A stretch of DNA of 64,000 nt. Source: Megaleporinus macrocephalus (taxonomy: Eukaryota > Chordata > Actinopteri > Characiformes > Anostomidae). How positions within the stretch are numbered: the stretch's first letter is position 1; the number at the start of each line of letters is the position of its first letter. The position numbers and the translations under genes were made by a program. The stretch is from NCBI GenBank assembly GCA_021613375.1, contig CM038717.1, positions 38,334,836-38,398,835 on the forward strand, read 5' to 3'. The notes below the pieces were generated by a model. The model searched no databases. It was not told where the DNA came from and saw only the letters and a program-made list of their open reading frames with translations. Below are positions 44,331-58,027 of the stretch, piece by piece.

Positions 44331-45100
44331 CCATAGAATACTGCAGGAGAGTCAAAGTACAGCAAAGACTGGCAGTCAGGACAGCGGTTGAGGGGGCAAA
44401 ACCAGGATGGTCAGGGGCGGGGCTTATGTGAAGAACTCTTGCTGGTGTCTGTTGTGTGGTAGGCATTGGAGTAAGTGGAGAGAGGTCAAGGGAACACCGC
44501 TGCTGCTGTTGTCGCCTAAGTAGCATAAGTAGCCGCAGTTCCCTCGACCGTTCTCCACTGCATTACCCACCAAACCACAGACATGTCCACTGAGCCCTGA
44601 CTCATACATGCTACCTTTCCTGACGACCCTCATTGTGCTCCCTCAACCACTGTCCTCGTCTTCACAGACACCAGCAGGAGTCCTGCCGCACTGAAGAGGA
44701 GGAGGATGCAACACTAAGGAAGGACGGGTGGCGCTCCCAGCTGCAACTGCTTGGCTGCAGTGTGTGTGTTTACTAGGACAGTGGACACTTTGTAACATCA
44801 GAGTGTGCATTGACTGTGAGGGGGCGTGGCCACAGGGACTGAGATCGGACTTTCAGGCTGTTGGGACGCTGGCGTTTAAAAGTGGAGAGCAGTGTAGGGT
44901 CCCACTACTGGCTCATTTAGCCAGGGATGCTTGGGAGGTGTGGTCAGTTGGAGCAATAAGCGCAGATCACCATGAGTAGCAACTCAGATGCTATAAAAGG
45001 GGCTTAAAACTGGGTGACTACTATAGGTGCCCTGCGGAAAGAAATCTTGTAAGACGAGTGTATAAATTAATTGTTTATCATTGATGGTGCTGTATTGCTT
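44331..45100. other. Imperfect inverted-repeat block and TATA-like site
   Basis: 44360-44530 and 44530-44700 share pieces in inverted orientation (ttgctggtgtctg against cagacaccagcag; ggtcaagggaac against gttccctcgacc). A ctataaaagg at 44991-45000 is TATA-like. This could be a decayed LTR retroelement with the site at 44312, but no pol homology is visible. Confidence 0.35.
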
Positions 45101-45837
45101 TCTATATGAGACAGTATGAATTCCAACTCATTGAACACGATGAAAACATGATGGCCAGAGACAACAAGAAAGCCAGCTGTCATTTATTCAAGGATATAGT
45201 CCCCAAGTTTAATTTTGTATCTCATGGAGGGTCTAGGAGCTCCCCGGCCCCCTCTCTTGAATACAAGTGTAAAGCAGGATCACTACAAACCCAGTGAACT
45301 CTAGCTACGTTTGCCCACAGAGGCCGTTTGGACTTCAGCTACAGAGTGACAGTCAGTCTTGGAGGCTTCGGTACACGTGAAAGGTTGAACTGCTGAACTC
45401 TGGAGGGCTTTTTCATCCCTGTAACGCTGCAGTCTTGGTCTCCACGACAAGCTGGCACATTCCTTGTAGCAAATTCAAAGGTATATAAAATTGAATTACA
45501 GATCTCCGCTCGTGTTTCCGGCTAGTGGACCCATCAGAAACATGTGTGTGTGTGTGTGACAGCGGCTTTATCTCTCTCTGTTGAAGACAGAGGCTTAGGG
45601 GAGATGAATATGATGGTTTGGTGATGATTGCGCCCTTCCAGAAGACACTGTCCACGTAATTGAAAAGTCTTTGGGGACTATTTTGGGACGCTAGTGGGAA
45701 AGCAGGGCTGCGCGTGTGTGTTTAGTAGTGGGAAAGCCGTTGGGATTAGACGTTTGGGAAAGTGAGCTGGTGTGTGATCGTGGCTTTGCTCTACGAGTCA
45801 CACGTTTCTATCTCCAAGCAGGGGTGTAATCTAAACG
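45101..45837. other. Unique DNA, no gene seen
   Basis: Short frames only. A (GT)n run at 45544-45557. No recognised motif. Confidence 0.45.
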
Positions 45838-45882
45838 GTGTGGGGGGGTGGGGAGGGGGGGAGGTGGATAGAGGAGGGGGGC
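45838..45882 (+). other. G-run tract with quadruplex potential
   Basis: Five G runs of three to seven bases with short loops (gtgggggggtggggaggggg and onward). Confidence 0.6.
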
Positions 45883-45984
45883 AGAAGTGGGATGTTGAAA
45901 AGAAGCCATTTGTGCTCCGTCAGCGTAAAACTGAAAATAAAAAATTAAAGAAAGAAAGCAGTTCACATCATGGGCGTCATTACA

Positions 45985-46310
45985 CCTGTAGGGGGCAGCA
46001 CTGAGCTCAGTGTACTTACTATAACACCTCCTTATATCTACTCTCACTGTCCACTGTATCAGCTCCACTGACCATACAGGAGCTCCACTTACAGACTGTA
46101 GTTCATCTGATTCTCTGTATACTTTATTACTCTGTTCTTTTAATGATCAGGACCCCCACAGGACCACCACAGAGCAGATACTATTAGGGAGGTGGGTCAT
46201 TCTCAGCACTGCAGTCATACTGATGTGGTGGTGTGTTAGTGTGTGTTGGGCTGGTGTGAGTGGATCAGACACAGTAGTGCTGCTGGAGTATAATATATTA
46301 TATTTACTAT
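45985..46310. mobile_element. Dispersed repeat common in otophysan fishes
   Basis: ccactgtatcagctccactg, gaccaccacagagcagatac, tcattctcagcactgcagtc and gagtggatcagacacagtag appear in the order of a foldback-type dispersed repeat I remember from fish genomes. It is non-coding. The identity rests on memory. Confidence 0.5.
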
Positions 46311-46329
46311 GGGCTGAAAAGTGCACTAC

Positions 46330-48167
<1,838 letters not shown>

Positions 48168-48332
48168 TTATATTGTGTGAATATTTCTTGATAAACGGTC
48201 CCATAGAAATGCTCCAAAATGGCATGGACATTTTTCTGGTTCCATTAACTTACACTGAAGGTGAAGAAGGTTTTTGGCCTCTCCTGTAAAGTTGCCATTT
48301 TTGTTGTTGTTTTTATGTTTGGGACAAAATGC
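48168..48332 (-). mobile_element. MITE family X, copy 6 (inverted)
   Basis: atagaaatgctccaaaatgg, ctggttccattaacttacac and tggcctctcctgtaaagttg are the reverse complement of the family consensus. Confidence 0.6.
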
Positions 48333-48424
48333 ATGACACATTTATAATCAATTAATTAATTAATTATGCATTACAATTTGCAGAAAAAATAGCAGGTTAA
48401 AGTTTGTAGATTATATTTATTTTT

Positions 48425-48429
<5 letters not shown>

Positions 48430-48483
<54 letters not shown>

Positions 48484-48505
48484 TTTGTTGTTGTTGTTGT
48501 TGTTT
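48430..48505. repeat. (TTA)n then (GTT)n microsatellite
   Basis: About 18 TTA repeats followed by about 6 GTT repeats. Confidence 0.95.
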
Positions 48506-48584
48506 TTGTGTTTTAATGAAGAATACACTGATTTGATGTGTATGTAACTGTTGAAGACTGTGTTTGTTAGTCATGTACTCACTA

Positions 48585-49085
48585 GTGTTTTTGAGTCCTG
48601 CCCACCTCTTAAACAACAACCCCACATCATTATCCCCCCTCCACCAAACTTTACACTCGGCACAATGTAGTCAGACAAGTACCGTTCCCCTGGCAACTGC
48701 CAAACCCAGACTCATACATTGGATTGCCAGGCGGAGAAACTTGATTGGTCACTCCAGAGAACACGTCTCCACTGCTCTAGAGTCCAGTGGTGGCGTGCTT
48801 TACGCCACTGCATCCAACGCTCTGCATTACGCTTGGTGATGGATGCAGCTTGGATGCAGCTTCTCGGCCATGGAAACCCATTCCATGAAGCTCTCTACGC
48901 TGTGTTCTTGAGCTGATCTGAAGGCCACATGATTTTGTGCCTGAGTTGCTGTGATTTCTTCTGAGAGCGACCCATTCTTTACTAATGTGTGTAGAAGCAG
49001 TCTGCATGACTTGGTGCTTGGTTTTATACACCTGTGGCCATGGAAGTGATTGGAACACCTGAATTTAATGATTTGGCAATATAGT
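48585..49085 (-). pseudogene. Tc1-like transposon (family A), truncated
   Basis: On plus, caccaaactttacactcggc, gtagtcagacaagtaccgtt, ctccactgctctagagtcca, ggccatggaaacccattcca and a terminal ggcaatatagtgta. It retains the middle of the transposase that 42612-43490 lost, including the source sequence of the 31-bp minisatellite, but lacks the C-terminal end. Not coding. Confidence 0.8.
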
Positions 49086-49330
49086 GTATTAATAAACATG
49101 GACTTAAATATATAACCACATACTTTTGTAGCTACACTAATGTACTTAAGTCCATGTTTATACACAAGAGTTTATTGTACAGCATCAGAAACCACATAAT
49201 AAAGTATATTAGAGATACTGAACATCTCCACACCGTTTGAGGTGAATGCTCTAGTCATGTAGTTAGCACTGGGCTCACGTTGTAGTATAAGCCTCCACTA
49301 CTTGTCAGCTCCATTGTCAGTAATTTGAAA
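49086..49330 (+). repeat. Dispersed repeat Y with small inverted end
   Basis: aataaacatggacttaa and ttaagtccatgtttata form a short hairpin at 49088-49162. The following sequence (accacataataaagtatatt, tgaacatctccacaccgttt) recurs at 51490-51700. Confidence 0.6.
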
Positions 49331-49579
49331 TCGCATTTAAACTTTATTTATGCTTGCTTTGATCATCAGGTTTAGTTCACAACGGAATATGTCCTCTTCT
49401 GCACGTTCCACATGGTTTCCCTGCCTTTTTCAATGAGCTGCAGCTCCAACATGATTCATGAGAAGGTAAGAGGAGCTGTTGCTGGCTGAGGAACACCAGA
49501 GGAAACATAAAGGTTATTGAAAAACCCTGTACATGTGAGGCATGTTGCCGGCTGCTTTTCCCGTTTGACCACCCACTTT
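49331..49579. other. Unique DNA, no gene seen
   Basis: No frame or repeat similarity supported. Confidence 0.4.
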
Positions 49580-50060
49580 TTATGCGTCCTCATGGATCCG
49601 TGCTCGTTTTCCCGTCATGCCCTTCGAGTTCATCAGGCGGCCTCTTCACACCAACATTGAAACAGGAGCCAGCCGGGCCTGACGTTGTGAAGAATTGCCT
49701 CTCAACGCCCCGAAAAGTACCTGAAACTCTGGAGCTCAACCACCGCCCCACTTCGGCAGCCTCCCTGAAATACAGGCCCATAAAACCACGTGTCAAACAT
49801 GAAAGTCCTTCACTGGCTCGGGGGGGAAAGCCACATCACAGCGCCCGGCCCGCTCCCATTCGCTTTATCATTAGCTGGTGGGCTGGTGGGCTGACTGGCG
49901 GCTCGCAGTCAGCCACGTTCAGCCTGGGTTCGGCAGACTGCCGGTGACGTCTGGGGCGACTTCTGGGCGTTCGGGTGCTTTTCCAGCAGCCGAGGATCCT
50001 CCCACGGATTTCTGCTGAGTCAGCTAAAGAGTGATGCACACTCATCTGTCCCACTGCCCA
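49580..50060. promoter_or_regulatory. GC-richer unique island, candidate regulatory element
   Basis: Non-repetitive and CpG-containing. It holds a CACGTG E-box at 49787-49792, a CRE-like tgacgtc at 49945-49951 and a MARE-like tgctgagtcagc at 50013-50024. Frames on both strands (up to 121 codons on plus) have no recognised domain. A conserved noncoding element or promoter is the best guess. Confidence 0.3.
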
Positions 50061-50215
50061 CACTTCTCTCTCTCCACTGTGATAGTTCAGTCTGAGCTGT
50101 CTTTCAATTTTGGCAGCCCTGATCAGAACGGGCTACTGTCAATAGGTCAGCCGGTAAATGATGAATGTCACATTTCTGTGATATTTGAACTTTTACAGGG
50201 CTTAAAGCAAAAGTT

Positions 50216-50530
50216 TGGTCAGTACTGCAACACATATCGCAGCCTGTAAATGTTTTTTTGGAATCTTTCAGTTCATGTTTGGGGGATTTTTCATCTGCTC
50301 TTCCTCTCAAAAGGCCTTTAGTTCTGCGAGATTTATTGCCCCTCTTGCATAAGCTGCTCTTTAGAGGTCTATCCACAGATACTGGATGATGTTTAGGTCA
50401 GGCGGTCTGTGAGGACCACAGCTTAACCCTCAGCTTGCTCCTCTATAGACAGTCTATTGTGGATTTTGAGGTGTGTTTAGGATCATTATCCTCTTTTCAT
50501 CTTCAGCTTTTTTCACTTCCATAATTTGTA
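50216..50530 (-). pseudogene. Tc1-like transposase fragment (family B), C-terminal
   Basis: On plus, tgtttgggggatttttcatc, gatgatgtttaggtcaggcg, attgtggattttgaggtgtg and ttaggatcattatcctcttt are the inverted C-terminal DDE region of a Tc1 transposase of the kind seen at 31941-32480. Only about 300 bp remain. Confidence 0.7.
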
Positions 50531-51287
50531 TATATTGTATATTCTTCTTGTCTATAATTGTATCAAGTTTCTTTAAACTGAGTAAATATTGAAAACACTA
50601 TTTACAAACAATATTTTATATATATACAAGAATTGTTTTCTGACCTATTTAAATCTGAGACATATATTGTATTATAAAGACTATAAGAAACAATAAAAAC
50701 TGTCATTAACAAAACATAATTTTGTAACTTTTTCTGAGTTTCAATTAACATTTTATCAACACATTTGTGTGTGTAACTGTTCAAAGCTGTGTTTATTAAT
50801 CATGTACTGACTAAAGTTTTTGAGTTAACATGAGCTAAAACAGTCACTACCAAAACAGTCACCACTGAAACACTTGGTAAAATTTTAATAGGGTTATGGT
50901 TAATTTGGAATGTTCATTTATTAGTTTTAATCAAATAAACTGAATTAATCTAAAGGCTCAAATGATCTCAGCCTAAAGTGTTTCAGCTCTTCTATTTGTT
51001 AAGTAATTTACAATTTAAGTAATTAACTTTTATTTACTTTTACTTTTAAGTTTTTCCGGAGGTGTTTATTCTCCTTAATCCAAATATGCTCAACCAGTCA
51101 AGAGACATTGGGTGTCTGAAGTTTGCTTCTCTAGTGTTAAGCTGGAGTTGTGAAGCTAATGTAGCTAACAAGTAATGGTAGACAATTAACCTGCCAATTA
51201 GACTGGCGATAACTAATCATCACTGACTACTCTCTAATATACTTACTCATTCGGTTTCCCAGCTGTTTTATAAGGCATATGACAGAG
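50531..51287. other. AT-rich unique DNA, no gene seen
   Basis: No frame above 60 codons of interest and no repeat structure. Confidence 0.5.
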
Positions 51288-51700
51288 TATTATCAATAAA
51301 CATGGACTCACATATCGTCGCTGTCCAATGAAAAACATATTTCTCCAAAATTGCAATTTTACAGGAGTGGCCAAAAACTGTCCTCACTTTTTAATGTGAA
51401 TCAATGGAGCCAGAATTTTTTCAGGCTATTTTAGAGCATTTTTGAAGATGTAGCACAGTGATGATTTAGAACCACATGGTTTTGTGGCTATGTAACGTAC
51501 TTAAGTCTATGTTTATACACAACAGTGTATCGTATATAGATAGAAACCACATAATAAAGCATATTAGAGATACTGAACACCTCCACACTGTTTGAGGTAA
51601 GTGTGTAATGCTGTAGTCATGCAGTTAGCACTGTGCTCATAGTTGTAGTATAATCCTCTATTACTCGTTAGCTGCACGGTCAGTAATTTTAAAAGAGAAA
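51288..51700 (+). mobile_element. MITE family X (copy 7) joined to repeat Y
   Basis: A family X copy (atatcgtcgctgtccaatga onward, 51316-51450) lies inside a hairpin made by ataaacatggact and agtctatgttta. Repeat Y follows (accacataataaagcatatt, ctgaacacctccacactgtt). X seems to have inserted within or beside Y. Confidence 0.6.
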
Positions 51701-52845
51701 GTGTGTTAATGATCTGTCCAGAGGCCGAATCCGTCTTCTGCTGCACTGCAACACACTAGACTGCTCTAATGCCTGAGCCTGCAGCGAACAGTCTTAAAGG
51801 CGTACATAAATCAGCTATGGCGCCTTTGATTGCTCTTATAAAGTCTTTTATAAACGCATCAGTGAGTTTATGTAACACTCTACCTCTCGTCCACAGGCAG
51901 CCAGTTCTGTCCCATTCAGTTCATCGGGTTGGGAGAAGAGTTCTCAAAAGTTTAAGGTAGTTTGGGGGGAAAGGGAGTGGTCGGGGAGGAGTGGTAGTGG
52001 TGGTGGTGGTTGTGGGCGGGGTGGTGGTTGGAGGTGAGGTGGTGGTGTTGGAGGGAGTAATGGTGGTGGTTGGGGGGTGACCCCTAAAGACTATGGACCA
52101 GTCAATGGGTCCAGATTTCCGTTCCTCAGTCCCATGTCATGGCAGTTACTCATTATAATTAATGATAGTAACCATTAATAGTACATAATGAATAACTAGC
52201 CATATTCAAGCTGGACTGGTATTTCATGGCCAGTGCTGTAATTTGAGTGATTGCTAATGACTGTGATTTTGAATCCAGTATGTAGTGTTTACATGTCTGT
52301 TGAATAATAATTCCAGAAGGAATGGCCTTCCTTGAATCAGCATCACAGTAATGGATGGATAAACAAAACTGGGTAATAGAAAACAGCCAAGACTGAAGTC
52401 AGCTTACGATCTGCCAGTGTTTAAAGGTGGAGCAAAAATCGATACGGAACAGTATTGGGATATTTTGCAGGACAATATTTTATAGATACATGGTTGCCTA
52501 TATATGTGATACATCATATACAAGTAAAATCTAATTTATTATTATTATTGTGACTTATGTCTACTAATAATATCATATTGTGGGGACCGTCTAAGGTGGA
52601 ACGTCTTCAGCCTTGTTTTATACTCCCAGTTGGATAGTCTAATAGTGAAAATGTGCTTATCCAGCATTAAAAGAGTAATTAGAATGCTTGATGGTGTAAA
52701 TCAGTTTATCAGGGAGGAAGTACATACCCTGAACCACAAACTCTGTTGTTCCTCCTTAAGATACAAATCCTGCTTTTACAGAAGAGGGACGCTAAAACAG
52801 GTGGAGCTCAAAATCCTACACTGTTATGTAACAGACTCGTTAATA
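51701..52845. other. Unique DNA with a G-rich tract
   Basis: 51961-52080 is G/T-rich with many ggtggt and gggg runs and has quadruplex potential. The rest is AT-rich with no gene. A short plus frame at 51769-51960 has no recognised domain. Confidence 0.5.
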
Positions 52846-55800
52846 TTTACACACCTAACATTTATACACAACCACAACAACAACCAGCAACCAGAACATT
52901 TACACACAACCACAACACCAACCAGAACATTTACACACAACCACAACACCAACCAGAACATTTACACACAACCACAACACCAACCAGCAACCAGAACATT
53001 CACACACAACCACAACAACAACCAGCAACCAGAACATTCACACACAACCACAACACCAACCAGAACATTTACACACAACCACAACACCAACCAGCAACCA
53101 GAACATTTACACACACACCACAACACCAACCAGAACATTTACACACAACCACAACACCAACCAACAACCCGAACATTTACACACAACCACAACACCAACC
53201 AGCAACCAGAACATTTACACACAACCACAACACCAACCAGAACATTTACACACAACCCACAACACCAACCAGCAACCAGAACATTTACACACAACCACAA
53301 CACCACCCAACAACCAGAACATTTACACACAACCACAACACCAACCAGCAACCAGAACATTTACACACATCCACAACCAGACATTTACACTCACCACAAC
53401 AACAACCAGCAACCAGAACATTTACACAACAACCACAACAACAACCAGCAACCAGAACATTTACACACAAGCCACAACACCAACCAAGCAACCAGAACAT
53501 TTCACACAAACCACAACAACAACCAGCAACTAGAACATTTACACACAACCACAACACCAACCAGCAACCAGGAACATTTACACACAAACCACAACACCAA
53601 CCAGCAACCAGAACATTTACACACACCCACAACCAGAAACATTTACACACAACCACAACAACAACCAGCAACCAGAACATTTACACACAACCACAACACC
53701 AACCAGAACATTTACACACACAACCCACAACACCAACCAGCAACCAGAACATTTACACACAACCACAACACCAACCAGCAACCAGAACATTTACACACAA
53801 CCACCAACAAGCAACCAGCAACCAGAACATTTACACACAACCACAACACCAACCAGGCAACCAGAACATTTACACACAACCACAACACAACCAGCAACGT
53901 AGAACATTTACACACAACCACCACAACACCAACCAGCAACCAGAACAATTACACACAACCACAACACCAACCAGCAACCAGAACATTTACACACAACCAC
54001 AACACCAACCAGAACATTTACACACAACCACAACACCAACCAGCAACCAGAACAGTTACACACAACCACAACACCAACCAGAACATTTACACACAACCAC
54101 AACACCAACCAACAACCAAACATTTACACACAACCACAACACAACCAGCAACCAGAACATTACACACAACCACAACACCAACCAGAACATTTACACACAA
54201 CCACAACACCAACCAGCAACCAGGAACATTTAACACACAACCACAACACCAACCAACAACCAGAACATTTACACACAAACCACAACACCAACCAGCAACC
54301 AGAACATTTACACACGTTCACCAACCCCCCCCATTTCCACAACCAGAACATTTTTACACAACAACCACAACACCAACCAACAACAGAACATTTACACACA
54401 AACCACAACACCAACCAACAACCAGAACATTTACAACACAACCACAACACAAACCAGCAACAGAACATTTACACACAACCACAACACCAACCAGGAACAT
54501 TTACACACAACCACAACACCAACCAGCAACCAGATCATTTACACACAACCACAACACCAACCAGCAACCAGAACATTTACACACAACCACAACAACAACC
54601 AGCAACCAGAACATTTACACACAACCCACAACACCACCAGCAACCAGAACATTTACACACAACCACAACAACAACCAGCAACTAGAACATTTACACACCA
54701 CCACAACACCAACCAGCAACCAGAACATTTACACACCAACCACAACACCAACCAGCAACCAAGACATTTGACACACAACCACAACCAGAACATTTACACA
54801 CACCACAACAACAACCAGCAACCAGAACATTTACACACAACCACATACACCAACCAGAACATTTACACACAACCACAACACCAACCAGCAACCAGAAACA
54901 TTTACACACAACCACAACACCAACCAGCACCCCAGACATTTACACACAACCACAACAACAACCAGCAACCAGAACATTTACACACAACCACAACACCAAC
55001 CAGCAACCAGAACATTTACACACAACCACAACAACAACCAGCAACTAGAACATTTACACACAACCACAACACCAACCAGCAACCAGAACATTTACACACA
55101 ACCACAACACCAACCAGCAACCAGAACATTTACACACAACCACAACACCAACCAGAACATTTACACACAACCACAACACCAACCAGCAACCAGAACATTT
55201 ACACACAACCACAACACCAACCAGAACATTTACACACAACCACAACACCAACCAACAACCAGAACATTTACACACAACCACAACACCAACCAGCAACCAG
55301 AACATTTACACACAACCACAACACCAACCAGAACATTTACACACAACCACAACACCAACCAGCAACCAGAACATTTACACACAACCACAACACCAACCAA
55401 CAACCAGAACATTTACACACAACCACAACACCAACCAGCAACCAGAACATTTACACCCATCCACACAGACCATTTACAACAACCACAACAACAACCAGCA
55501 ACCAGAACATTTACACACAACACACACAACCGAACATTTACACCACAACCACAAACCACCCAGAACCAGACATTATACACACAACCACAACACCAACCAG
55601 CAACCAGGAACATTTACACACAACCACAACAACAACAGCAACCAGAACATTTACACACAACCACAACACCAACCAGCAACCAGAACATTTACACACAACC
55701 ACAACAACAACCAGCAACTAGAACATTTACACACAACCACAACACCAACCAGCAACCAGAACATTTACACACAACCACAACACCAACCAGCAACCAGAAC

Positions 55801-56632
55801 ATTTACACACAACCACAACCAGAACATTTACACACAACCACAACAACAACCAGCAACCAGAACATTTACACACAACCACAACACCAACCAGAACATTTAC
55901 ACACATCCACAACACCAACCAGCAACCAGAACATTTACACACAACCACAACACCAACAGCAACCAGAACATTTACACACAACCACAACAACCAGCAACCA
56001 GAACATTTACACACACAACCACAACACCAACCAGCAACCAGAACATTTACACACAACCACAACAACAACCAGCAACTAGAACATTTACACACAACCACAC
56101 AACCCAACCAGCAACCAGAACATTTACACACAACCACAACACCAACCAGCAACCAGAACATTTACACACAACCCACAACACCAACCAGCAACCAGAACAT
56201 TTACACACAACCACAACACCAACCAGCAACCAGAACATTTACACAACAACCACAACACCAACCAGAACATTTACACACAACCACACACCAACCAGCAACC
56301 AGAACATTTACCACACAACCACCAACTCCAACCAGCAAACCAGAACATTTACACACACACCACAACACCAACCAGAACATTTACACACAAACACGAACAC
56401 CAACCAGCAACCAGAACATTTACACACAACCACACAACACAACCAGCAACCAGAACATTTACACACAACCACAACCCCAACCAGAACATTTACACCACAA
56501 CCACAACACCACACAGAACATTTACACACAACCACAACACCAACCAGCAACCAGAACATTTACACACAACCACAACACCAACCAGCAACCAGAACATTTA
56601 CACACAGCCACAGCAACCAGAACATTTACACA
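52846..56632 (+). repeat. 38/31-bp satellite array, about 105 units
   Basis: The long unit is acatttacacacaaccacaa then caccaaccagcaaccaga (38 bp). The short unit lacks the 7-bp gcaacca (31 bp). Long and short units mix irregularly. Plus is nearly free of G and rich in A and C; minus carries ggttggtgttgtggttg in each unit. Frames of 317-713 codons (HLHTTTTPTSNQN) on plus and WLLVGVVVVCKC on minus are by-products of a stop-free unit. Confidence 0.97.
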
Positions 56633-56960
56633 CCCAACCCGCGCCCCTCGTGAACAAGGGCCCTCTAATGGTATGCCCTGCTTTTCTCTAGGGCCCCCTG
56701 GTAGGGGCTCTCATAACCAGGGCCCTCTATTATTATGCCCCCCTCTTTCCTAGGACCCCTAATAGCCAGAAGTCGAAGTCAGAGCAGTGCCACAATGCCT
56801 CGTCCATTTTCATAAGGGGTCCAAATATATGGCTAGGGCCCTCAAAAGCATGGCTAGGAACCCCAAGAGGCCCTGGGATCAAAGTCCCTAAAATTCTAAG
56901 GATCCTTAAAATTGAGGGCCCTCGGAAATAAAAATTTATTGTATAAATGTAGATAGGCAT
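56633..56960. repeat. GGGCCC-rich repeat
   Basis: Five ggGCCc-type palindromes (agggccct or agggcccc) fall in about 270 bp. agggccctctaatggtatgc and agggccctctattattatgc show an internal duplication. Likely a dispersed repeat scrap; family unknown. Confidence 0.5.
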
Positions 56961-57764
56961 CGCAAAATGTTTTGTGGCCGGTCAGTAATCCAGCCATGTC
57001 CATGCTGTGTGAGTGGATCACTGTGTGCTGGTTGAAGCAGATCATCTTAAACTGAAAGTTTCACAGAGACACCTTTCATCTACTTTGTGTTTGATGTTCA
57101 GATGAAAGAGAGGAGCTGGTATAGGTAACATTAGATACTAGCAGCTCTGAGTAACTAGCATAGCTCACTAAACAGTATGAGAGGGAGCTTATTTACACAG
57201 AGGTTCATTTTATTTAGTCTGTTTCAACATGTTACGTCTGTGTGATCGTCACAGCGTCTCACTGAACCAGCCAATCAGAGCAGAGTCCAGCAGATTATTC
57301 ACGAGCTCAGTATTAAAGGAAAACAGTGTTTAATTCTAGAACCAAATCATAGATGAAGCTCAGGGACAAATGTGGTGATGAAAGCAGTATGAAATAAGTT
57401 AAATGTTGAATATTATTCTTTTTTCTTTATTCTGTTTATTAGGCCTCAGCAGTGTTAAAGAGCTGGACTTTCCCCTAATGTAACCTGTTCTCTCCCTCTC
57501 TCTCTGTTTGTCTCTCTATCCTGCACTTTCCCGTCACCTCAGCAAACATGAAAAACTGTGAAAGTTATTATGCTTCCAAAACAGGATACGCTGAGCCGTC
57601 CTGGCAGACGCAGCGTTACTTTTCTCTTTTACGTAAACCGCCTCTTTCCTTTAAAGCTCCGTGTCTAGACTATATTTTTATTCTCGCTAATGCTGGTGGC
57701 TAATTAGTGTTTTATTGTCTAACGCGACTGGGACTCTTTTCCTCGAGTCTCTTTGTTTTTCCAG
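56961..57764. other. Unique DNA; possible conserved noncoding stretch near 57540-57760
   Basis: 57180-57340 (gagccaatcagagcagag-like) resembles a dispersed fish repeat. 57590-57760 is high-complexity with ggtggctaattagtgtttta and leads into the candidate exon. Confidence 0.3.
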
Positions 57765-57859
57765 GTTTTTTGGTTCATATGCGTGTGGAGGGGGGGATTG
57801 CCAGCCAGCCAGCCACCCACGCCGGGCTTGTTGAGGGCAGATGCAGCGTGGCGGTCTGG
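57765..57859 (+). other. Candidate 95-bp exon
   Basis: tctctttgtttttccag is an excellent acceptor and gtaagt at 57860 an ideal donor. The frame entered with two leading bases is open (FLVHMRVEGGIASQPATHAG...GRCSVAVW) and another frame is also open. The segment is GC-rich with CpGs. Its entry phase fits the exit phase of 23637-23712. The protein is not recognised; a noncoding RNA exon is equally possible. Confidence 0.35.
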
Positions 57860-58027
57860 GTAAGTGGGCCTGGAGCCTTAGCTATTAGTATATGGTGAGT
57901 GAGTGGGTGAGGGGGTAAAGGGGGGGATAGGAGTTAATATGTTTTGGCAGTCTGTGTCTCTTCTGCTGATGCTGTTTGTGTGACATGCTATACGAGAAAG
58001 CCCAGTGCTGAAACAAGTCAAATGGCA

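Noticed and set aside
52630..55721. Plus frames of 713, 495 and 317 codons, His/Thr/Asn/Gln-rich, and minus Val/Cys-rich frames
   Set aside because: The 38-bp unit has no stop in most frames, so all frames stay open. The period is not a multiple of three, and no start context, intron or domain supports a gene.
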